Positions 55,370 to 64,000 of a DNA stretch of 64,000 nucleotides are shown here, in pieces. The stretch is from Symsagittifera roscoffensis (lineage: Eukaryota; Xenacoelomorpha; Acoela; Convolutidae): positions 38,556 to 102,555 of the forward strand of contig NW_026971671.1 of NCBI RefSeq assembly GCF_963678635.1, given 5' to 3'. Each line of letters opens with the position of its first letter. Positions within the stretch are counted from its first letter, which is position 1. The position numbers were made by a program, and so were the translations under genes. The notes below the pieces were generated by a model that worked only from the letters and a program-made list of their open reading frames with translations, searched no databases and was not told where the DNA came from.

Positions 55370-58265
55370 ATAAAGAGTTTCATTATAAAAAGTCTGCTAC
55401 CACTGTAAGAAATGTTTTCTCTTTTGGAGTCTACGCCAGTTTGCACCAAAAAGGCATTTGTTGCTTTTCATCTTTGTCTGCCTCCCTCTCATTTATTTTA
55501 TCCGTTGCAGCTTGTTTTAAGAATCATTGCTTGTCTTAGGTTTTACATTGGTTAAGAAATTTTTATAGTCAAGCCTCGGAGACATCAATTAGATGTGAAT
55601 TGTAGATGCAGAAATTTGTGCCTGAAATTGGCTTCCAAAACAAAAAAAACCTATTTATTCAAAAATAGGTATTCTCCAGTTTTTTTGAAACAAAACTAGC
55701 TTACGAATATCAAATCATAAAGTGTTTTTGATTACCTAAATTTGGTCAAGATTCTAATGGATTGCGTATCAGCTACTTCATCAGCGATTTCCAAAGCCAA
55801 GGCTACTCATGTATTTCATACATATATACATACACTAGTTTTAGACTTCAATTTTGGGGATATTTTGTCTATTTTTAGCACAGTTATTCTTTCAAAGTTT
55901 CATGTGAGATGAAAGCTACCATGTGTGGATAATTTCAACACTCCACAAGAAAGCATTTTTGGTGAGCAGTTTTCCGAACACAATACCAAATCCTAAGCTT
56001 AAGTCGGTTTAAAGTTTTTGTCGAGTGTTTCGTTTTTCGACTCAACCGATTCTTCTAAAATGTTTTCAAAATTTTTTTTGCTGCTTTGTTTTTTGTTTTG
56101 ACGCAACGCCTATCAATTTCAATGACAAAATATGTGGTCTAATTAGTGTCTATACTAGCAGCTATCTCTTAAAGCCCTTCTGTTAGATGGATTTCTGAAG
56201 AGCTTTTCGATGAATTTAATGAAAAAATTCTTTTTATCTCATTTCCAGTTTAATGCAATTGCTACATATTTTTTATTTCCTAATCTTTTACTCTTCGCAA
56301 AATGTCTAATGCATCTGTCTAAATAGGCTGATTTCCAAGTTTTAAATTGTCCTTTGTGTGAGAAGACAATTTTAAAGTAAACAATTTCCAACAATGACTG
56401 TTATTATTTAACTATTTTACTGCCTTTTATTGAAATAAAATGAGACAATTCACAAGATGAAAGTTCTCGGTGTGAGGGAGGTTAAGTTTGGAACAAAAAG
56501 GAAACAGGTTGAGCTCTGTTTTTCATGGGTGAACTAAAAAGGAGTCTTAAATCTTTGAAGATACGTGGGCAATTTTTAGCATTGGTCTTGTTAAAAATGT
56601 ATTGTGCTGTTTTAGGTTTACAAAAGCGCGCACTGCCTCAACCTCTGCTACGAATTTAACTAAAAGATCTTCTGATAGTTGATCAGAACCGAACAATGGA
56701 AAAACGTTAGTTTTTTCCTCGAAACTAGTCGCGCTCAGACGCGATCCAATTGAAAAGCTGATGTAGAATTTAGGCGCTCTTCGAATTTAAGGATTAGCAG
56801 CGTTTCAGTTAACGTTGTTTATTTGAAGATGATTGATTCCGAGCGTAGTTTTTTACGGTCTCCAACGAAGTAAGTAGCTCTGTCAGAGTTTAGGTCTTCC
56901 TCCTCTAGCAATGAATCGTCTGATTGCCGTTATTCAGTTGTTCGTAGTTAGATTCTCTGTCAACTCTATGTGCAAAAGGCGAGTTGAGGGGCAAGTAAAG
57001 AAGCAGATGTAGCTCTTTCCATGTGCATTTTCGTTTCAATTTAGAATGTCTTTATGCAACCAATCCTTGTAATTCTGAACGGGAATGGGTAATTTATCGT
57101 ATCGTCAAAACGAGTTGGCGACAAGTCAGCTATGATTGGATTTAACCCTCTGTCTTGAAACATTCAACATAGAAAACTATTTTGACGTATCTGTCTTTGT
57201 GTTTTTCGTGGCCCAATTTTGACATAGCTGTGTTGCCACTAGTGATTCATACAACGGCAATGAGCGCTCTCGATCAGCATGCCTACATTATGTTTTTAAT
57301 TTAGCGGGCGGTTCTATCCAGGGCAAAACTTGAGAAACAGCGAGTAAACTTTGTATTCTTCACATTTCAGCTGTAGAAAATCTGCAAAGCCGTCCGGCCA
57401 TAAGGGTGGCTTTTAATTCCAGTTTCAGAACTCTTTCTTGAACCAATGGAGCTATCTTTTTTATGCAAATTAGGAAAGTAGCGTGAATGAGAGTTTCCTG
57501 CAAGGCTGAATTAGCTAAGCAAAGCAGAACACATGAAGCTGCAGGTCAATAGATGACAGTTGTAGTCCAAGTAAGCACTGTAACCTAGCAACGCTATCTA
57601 CTTCGTCGACGATCGTAAGAATCTACTTCGTCGACGAACCGATTAACTTCCACGAAACCATCTTAACTGAACAATAAATATTCGACAAAGTCGAATGGCG
57701 CCTAAACCCTCCGTCTGCCCTTGAATTTGAGGGTGTTTGGGGAGGTCTTTTCAAGGAAAAAGGAGCTTTTTTTGAAATCTCGTTTCTGATCGAATATCAA
57801 GAATCTCGGTTACTAAATCGCGGTTCTGATCAAATGGTCCACATCCGAATAACTAAAATCATTCAAGATATTAGCCTTTATTGACTAATGATAAAATAAT
57901 TGCTCCTAGCAGCACCACTGGACAATTTAGTTCAGCCTTAAAATGCTTTTTACAAAGGTTTTCCAGAAAAATAAATATGTAGGTTTGCTGCAAATAAAAC
58001 GTCGGGCTGACTTGAGAAAGCTAAGTATAAGTAATTTAGGCAAGTAACAAGTCCTCGATAGTCAACCTTTTTCAATTTTTTTTTGTTCTACGACGACTTC
58101 TAAAGGTCAATCCTAATTCGCCAGTTTTTCAGTCTTAGCTAAAAGGGTTCATTTTTGCTTTGCCTTGGTCATCTTAAATCTTGATAACAAATTTCCAATA
58201 TATTTTTGCTAAATTGCTTGTAGTCAATTTGACAACCCATTTTTTTTCTTAAAGATCGTTGAGAT
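55370..58265. repeat. Large tandem unit 1
   Basis: The first and most diverged of four related units. Landmarks shared with later units include 'GGATTGCGTATCA.CTACTTCATCAG' (55760), 'GATCAGAACC' (56680), 'GGATTTAACCCTCTGTCTTG' (57140), 'TTAGCGGGCG' (57301) and 'GGGCTGACTTGA.AAAGCTAAG' (58003). No intact gene is seen. Confidence 0.75.
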
Positions 58266-61080
58266 TCATTATCTCACTTATCTCAGATTTTTCGGATACT
58301 TTGTTGTCTGTCTCCTTTCATTCCTTTTATCCATTGCTGCTTGTCTTAAAAATCAGTGCTTGTATTAGGTTTTACAGTCTTTAAGAAACAAAAAAGTTCA
58401 AGCATTCGCTACCTTATTTAGATGTTAACTGTTGATGTAAAAACTCATGCCTCAAACCGCTTTCCAGAACAAACAAATTTTTTTTTTCGAAAAATAGGTT
58501 TTCTCCAGTTTTTAAAAATTTGGAAAAAATCTTTTACAAATATGAAACTATAGAGTGTACTCAATACCTAAACTTGGTCTAAATGCTAGGGGATTGCGTA
58601 TCAACTACTTCATCAGAGTTTTGGCAAAGCCAAGGCTACTCACAAATTTCATACAATTGAATTTACATTAGTTTTTTAGGCTTCTGTTTTGGGGATACTT
58701 GTCTCTTTTCAACACAGTTATTCTTTCAATATTTCCTGTGTCAGATAAAAACCACCATTTTCGGATAGTTTCAAAGATAGTTTTTAAAATTTTTCCTTGC
58801 TGCGCTGTTCATTGTCTTCTTGCCGCAATGCCTATCCTTAAGCAACTGTGTGGTTTAAATTTTGTCTATAATTGCAGTTATTTCTAAAAGCTTTGCTGTT
58901 AGATGGATTTTACAAGAGATTATTGATGAAAAGGAATGATTTTTTCAAAATTTTCTAATTTCCAGTTATCTGATTTCATGTAATTGCTACATATTCTATT
59001 TTTTATCAATTTTTACTCTTCACAAAATATCTTACAATTTTGAATAAAAATACTGATTTCTAGGTTTTAAATTATCCTTTGTTTGATAAAGACAACTTTT
59101 TAAAGTCAATTTCTAACAAAGAATGTTAATATGTCAATATTTTACTGCATTTTTTGAGAACAAATGAGAGATTTCAGGTCATGAAAAATCTTGGTTGGAG
59201 GAAAGATGGGTTTGGAACAGATAGACAATGGGTTGAGCTCTGGTTTTTTTCTAGGTCATCTAAAATGGATTCTTAAATCTTTGAAGTTACGTGGGAATGT
59301 TTTACCAGTGGTCGTGTTAAAGTACCTAGTGCCATTTTAGTTTTACAAAAGCAATCCGAGCCACTAAAAGTTTGTGGCATTCACATTCGGGTTGCGTCCA
59401 TTTAGTCTTTTTGATGAAAGCTGGAGCTTCAAGTCTATTTTATTCTCCCTTCCAGGACTTGTTAGGCAGCCAACTTACTAGTAGATGCTTCGTAGAAGGC
59501 TGCTGCTGAAGCCTAGACGAAAAGGCGACTCATTAAGAAGGGATTCGTTGTCAGTGGAAGTTCAACGTCAATAACTTTGATGGTATGCGATAGCGGAGAT
59601 AGCGGAGGAGAGTTGAGAATTTTAACGCCCTGCTGTTCGATGGAGTTTGAAAATTTATTGTTAAAATCTAATGATTTTTTTCAATTTACTCATTTCCAGT
59701 TTTGCACTTGCAAATTGTCTTACACTTCATAAAATTTCACGCTATGCAAATTAATTTGAACTCTGAATTTTAGTTTTTAGCGGAGTTAACGGAGAAGAAA
59801 TCAAAATTGAGTCATTATCGGCTACGGTTTCTGCAAAAAGATCTTCTGATAGATGATCAGAACCAAATTATAATCGCCTTTTCTCGGTTGTTCGTAGTAA
59901 GATTATCTCTCGATACCAGAAGCACCGCGCGAGTTGAGAGGCAATTGAAGAAGCAAATGTAAATTTTTTCAGTTGCATCTTTCGCTGCAATGTAGAAGGT
60001 CCCTCTGTAGAGAATCCTTGTGTTTTTGAACAAAATGGATCGTCAAACGGATCGTCGAAACGATTTGGCGAAAAATCAGCCATATATGGATTTAACCCTC
60101 TGTCTTGTAACCTCTTATAGAGAAAACTTTTATGTCGTTTGTGTCTCAGTGCTTAGTGTTTTTATGATGATAAGGCTTTGTTCCAATCATTTGCAAACGT
60201 GATAATTCCGGTGATGCATACAACGACAATGAGAGCTCTCCCACGTCATGCGTACCGTTTCATTTTAGTTTAGCGGGCGATACTGTCCAGGGCAATACCG
60301 AAAAAGATACACGCAGCTATGGCGTTTTGCGACGCAACGCAGAGGACATGAAGCGTTATGTTAATAGATGAGGGTTTGATCCAAATAAGTACTGTAACTT
60401 AACAATGCTACCTACTTCGTCAACGACCGTAAGCAACTACACTATTATCTTCATTAAAATTGTGTTTAAAAAAACGCTACTACCCCACAATGTCGACTAG
60501 CGCCTAAATCATCAATCTGCCCCTGAACTTGAGGGCGCCTGGGGAAAATCTTCTCAAGGATGACAAGCAATTCTGTTAAATCTCGGTTCTGACCGTCCAT
60601 CAAGATATTTTTTCGCAAATACCAAAATGTTCTCCTTATCTGTAAATTTCTAAAAAAAAGACCGCATCCGAATAACTGACTAGATTCAACACATAACCCC
60701 TTTTTTATAAAGGTTAACCAAGGGTTCCTAGCAGCATCGCTGGACAGTTTATTTTGGCCCTATAAAGCTTTTCACCAGTTTTTTTATCTGAAAAATTAGG
60801 AATTTGGCGGCAAAGCAGGAGTCGGGCTGACTTGATAAAGCTAAGAATTAGTAATTTAGGCAAGTAGCAGGTCCCCGATAGCCACATTTTTTCATGTTTT
60901 TTTGTTCTATGCCAACTTCTAAAGATCAATCTTGTTTCGTCAGTTTTTCATTCTTACTAAAGTTTTTTTATGGTTTTGCTTTGGTCATCTTTAGCCTTGA
61001 TAACAATTTTCCAAGGTGTTTCTCATGACTTATCCTGCTTTCGATTTTTTTTTAAATCAGTTTATTTCTCTAGGTAATCG
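58266..61080. repeat. Large tandem unit 2
   Basis: Full-length partner of unit 1 in the same orientation. Its segment 59621-60418 is almost identical to 61644-62441 in unit 3. Short frames (for example 60020-60202, and a minus-strand frame at 59868-60083) recur in unit 3 simply because the DNA is duplicated. They are not evidence of genes. Confidence 0.78.
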
Positions 61081-62440
61081 TTAAGATCCGTTATTTCACT
61101 GTTATCTCAATTTTTTTCGGATATTTCGTTGTATGTCACTCTCTTTCATCAGTTTTTTGTCTCCTACTCATTTCTTTTGTCCGTTGCAGCTCCAAATTTA
61201 ATCCAGTTTTTAAATTTTTGGACAAAGAAACATCATACAAATATAAAACCATTGATTGTGTGCGATTAGCTAGTTTTGTTCAAGATCCTACTGGATTGCG
61301 TAGCAAAAACTTCATCAGCGATTTGGCAAAGTCGAGGCCACTCACATATTTCAGCATACAAACTTACCATAGTTTTTTAGGCTGCCATTTTGACGATATT
61401 TTTTACTTTTTAACACAGCTATTCCTTCAAAATTTTCTGTGGCAGATAAAAACCACCATGTTTGGATAGTTTAAACATTCTACTGAAAAAAATTTCTTTA
61501 TGGAGTGATGGGCAAACTTTACAACTCAAAATTTAATCCTCAAACCAAGTCAGTTTAAATTCTTTTCCAGGCCTTTGTTTTTCAACCCGTTTTCACTTAA
61601 AAAATTTGTGGTCTATTTTTTTTATTTATAATCGCAGTTATATTTTAACGCCCTGCTGTTCGATGGAGTTTTAAAAATTATTGTTAAACTCCAATGATTT
61701 TTTTCAATTTACTCATTTCCAGTTTTGCAGTTGCAAATTGTCTTACACGTCATAAAATTTCACGCTATACAAAATAATTTAAACTCTAATTTTAAGTTTT
61801 TAGCGGAGTTAACGGCGAAGAGATCAAAATTGAGTCAACATTGGCTACGGTTTCTGCAAAAAGATCTTCTGATAGATGATCAGAACCAAATTATAATAGC
61901 CTTTTCTCTGTTGTTCGTAGTAAGATTATCTCTCGATACCAGATGCACCGCGCGAGTTGAGAGGCAATTGAAGAAGCAAATGTAGATTTTTTCAGTTGCA
62001 TCTTTCGCTGCAATGTAGAATGTCCCTCTGTAGAGAATCCTTGTGTTTTTGAACAAAATGGATCGTCAAACGGATCGTCGAAACGATTTGGCGAAAAATC
62101 AGCCATATATGGATTTAACCCTCTGTCTTGTAACCTCTTATAGAAAAAACTTTTATGTCGTTTGTGTCTCAGTGCTTAGTGTTTTTATGATGATAAGGCT
62201 TTGTTCCAAATATTTGCAAACGTGATAATTCCGGTGATGCATACAACGACAATGAGAGCTCTCCCACGTCATGCGTACCGTTTAATTTTAGTTTAGCGGG
62301 CGATACTGTCCAGGGCAATACCGAAAAAGATACACGCAGCTGTGGCGTTTTGCGACGCAACGCAGAGGACATGAAGCGGTATGTCAATAGATGAGGGTGT
62401 GAACCAAATAAGTTCTGTAACTTAACAATGCTACCTACTT
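61081..62440. repeat. Large tandem unit 3, truncated
   Basis: Starts like units 1 and 2 but lacks the middle and the right third. It ends abruptly at CCTACTTC, where unit 4 begins. A frame at 61725-61985 includes AELTAKRSKLSQHWLRFLQK, with relatives in units 2 and 4. Confidence 0.78.
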
Positions 62441-64000
62441 CAAAATTTTCTGTGGCAGATAAAAACCACCATGTGTGGATAGTTTAAACATTCTGCTAAA
62501 AACAATTCTTTATGGAGTGATGGGCAAATTTTAAAACTCAAAAATTAATCCTCAAACCAAGTCTGTTCAATTTCCTTTCCCAGCTTTTTGTTTTTCAACC
62601 CGTTTTGAATTAAAAAATTTGTGGTCTATTTTTTTAATTTATAATCGCAGTTATATTATAACGCCCTGCTGTTAGATGGAGTTTTTAAAATTATTGATAA
62701 ACTCTAATGACTTTTTTCAATTTACTCGTTTTCAGTTTTGCAGTTGCTAAATGTCTTACTTTTCATAAAATTTCACGCTTTACAAAATAATTTAACCTCT
62801 GATTTTAAGTTTTTAGCGGAGTTAACGGAGAAGAGATCAAGATTGAGTCAACATCAACTACGGTTTCTGCAAAAAGACCTTCTGATATTTGATCAGAACC
62901 AAAAATTAGTAAGAACGCTCGTTTTTCCTTAAAAGTAGTCGCTCTCAGACGCCGTCAAATTGAAAAGCTGACGGAAAAATTAGGCGCTAATCATTTTTAA
63001 GGAATAGCAGCGTTTCAGTTCACGTGGTTTCCTGGAAAATGATTGGTTCGGAGCGTTCTTGCTTACTGTCGCCGACGAGGTGAGTAGCAGAGTTTAGGTC
63101 TGCCTCTAATTGCAGTGAATCGTCTCATTGCCCTTATTCATTTGTGCTTACCTTGATTTGCGGTCCATTCTAGGTGCACCGCGCAAATTCAGAGGCACGT
63201 GAAGAAGCAAATGTAGCTTTTTTCAGTTGCATCTTTCGTTTCAATGTAGAATTTACCGTTGTATTGAATCCTTGTGTTTTCGAACAAAAATGGATCGTCA
63301 AACGGATCGTCGAAAAGATTAGGTGAAAAATCACCAATGAACGAATTTAACCCTTTGTCTTGGAACCTTTTGAAGAGAAAAAATTAATGTCGTATCTGTC
63401 CTTGTATTTTTTGTAGCCCTGATAACCATTAGTTGCGAAGGCACTCAGTGCCGTGATGCATACAACGGCAATGAGTGCTCTCGATCATCATGCGTACAAT
63501 ATGTTTTTAAATTAGCGATTGGTACAATCCAGGCCAAAACTGTTGGGAAATAGCGAGTAGACTTTGTTTTTTATCGCATTTCAGCAGCAGCATTTTTGTA
63601 GTTTTCAGTTTTAGTTTCAAAATTCTTGAATCAAAAGAGCTGACTTGGTTTGTAAATCAGAAAAATTGCGTGTATGCAGAGATTCCTGCAATACGGAAAA
63701 AAATAAACGCAGCTATCGCTTTTCACCAAGGCTTTTCCACGAACGAAATCAAGAGGTTTGCTGCAGAGTGCAAAGCAATTTTCGGGCTAATTTGATAAAG
63801 CTAAATTTAAGTAATATAGGCAAGTAACAAGTCCTCGATAACTAAGCTTTTTCCTTTTTTCTTGTTTTATGTTAAATGCTAAAAGTCATTCTTGTTTCTC
63901 AGTTTATCATTCTTTGCGAAAGTGGTTGTTTTCAGTTTTGCTTCGGTCATCTTAACTCTTGATGGCAACTTTACTATGTATTTCTCCTGACTTATCCTGT
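62441..64000. repeat. Large tandem unit 4, left-truncated and running off the window
   Basis: Begins with CAAAATTTTCTGTGGCAG, which in unit 3 lies internally at 61428, and then parallels unit 3 with an offset of 1013 bp. After about 62900 it resembles unit 1 (for example 'AGCAGCGTTTCAGTT' at 56799 and 63008). It ends with the GGGCTAATTTGATAAAGCTA landmark and the start of the following spacer. Confidence 0.75.

Noticed and set aside
59868-62225. Pairs of similar short ORFs on both strands in units 2 and 3
   Set aside because: Their similarity is fully explained by the near-identical DNA duplication. Both strands are open, and no codon-level constraint is visible.

Overview
This 64-kb window is AT-rich, intron-compatible, repeat-laden nuclear DNA from a eukaryote, most likely an invertebrate animal. 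No bacterial operon structure is visible. The ancient coding material consists of broken retrotransposon and DNA-transposon genes, AATAAA signals follow a gene, and several short open frames are bounded by good GT/AG splice signals. The species cannot be named from the sequence. One 200-base assembly gap lies at 5874-6073.

Layout. 1-8 kb: a decayed minus-strand Ty3/gypsy-type pol (RNase H and integrase pieces), a GC-richer block without genes, the gap, and a LINE reverse transcriptase broken by a single stop. 8-17 kb: copies of a small terminal-inverted-repeat element, a degenerate minisatellite and a compound segmental duplication. 18-24 kb: a roughly 710-bp foldback palindrome, possible exons and a hAT-type MITE. 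25-32 kb is the gene-bearing core: an intact 790-codon frame encoding a NERD-domain plus SF1-helicase-like protein, a small cysteine-bearing ORF, and the last exon of a protein with a C-terminal membrane segment. Between them lie a TIR element, a MULE deletion derivative, a 523-bp TAC microsatellite and a hAT MITE with a perfect 8-bp target-site duplication. 36.5-38.9 kb: exon-like frames on the minus strand, ending in a striking cysteine-rich exon. 39.6-45 kb: a 0.75-kb tandem duplication, a degraded FLYWCH-MULE transposase element, and a possible two-exon secreted-protein gene. 45-52 kb: a second Ty3/gypsy remnant (minus strand, gag to integrase) with LTR-like repeats, enclosed by a second pair of direct repeats. 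52.7-55.2 kb: a foldback MITE with a perfect 9-bp target duplication, and AATCGATT-rich and C-rich arrays. 55.4-64 kb: large tandem units, two of them nearly identical.

Only the NERD-helicase ORF (25202-27574) and the membrane-protein exon (30992-32191) look like long intact coding sequence. They lie on the same strand and are separated by TE-derived repeats. No pathway linking them can be read from the sequence. The most informative TE observation is that the 28.8-kb repeat equals the two ends of the 41.3-44.2-kb MULE element, joined at an 8-bp microhomology with the transposase interior missing.
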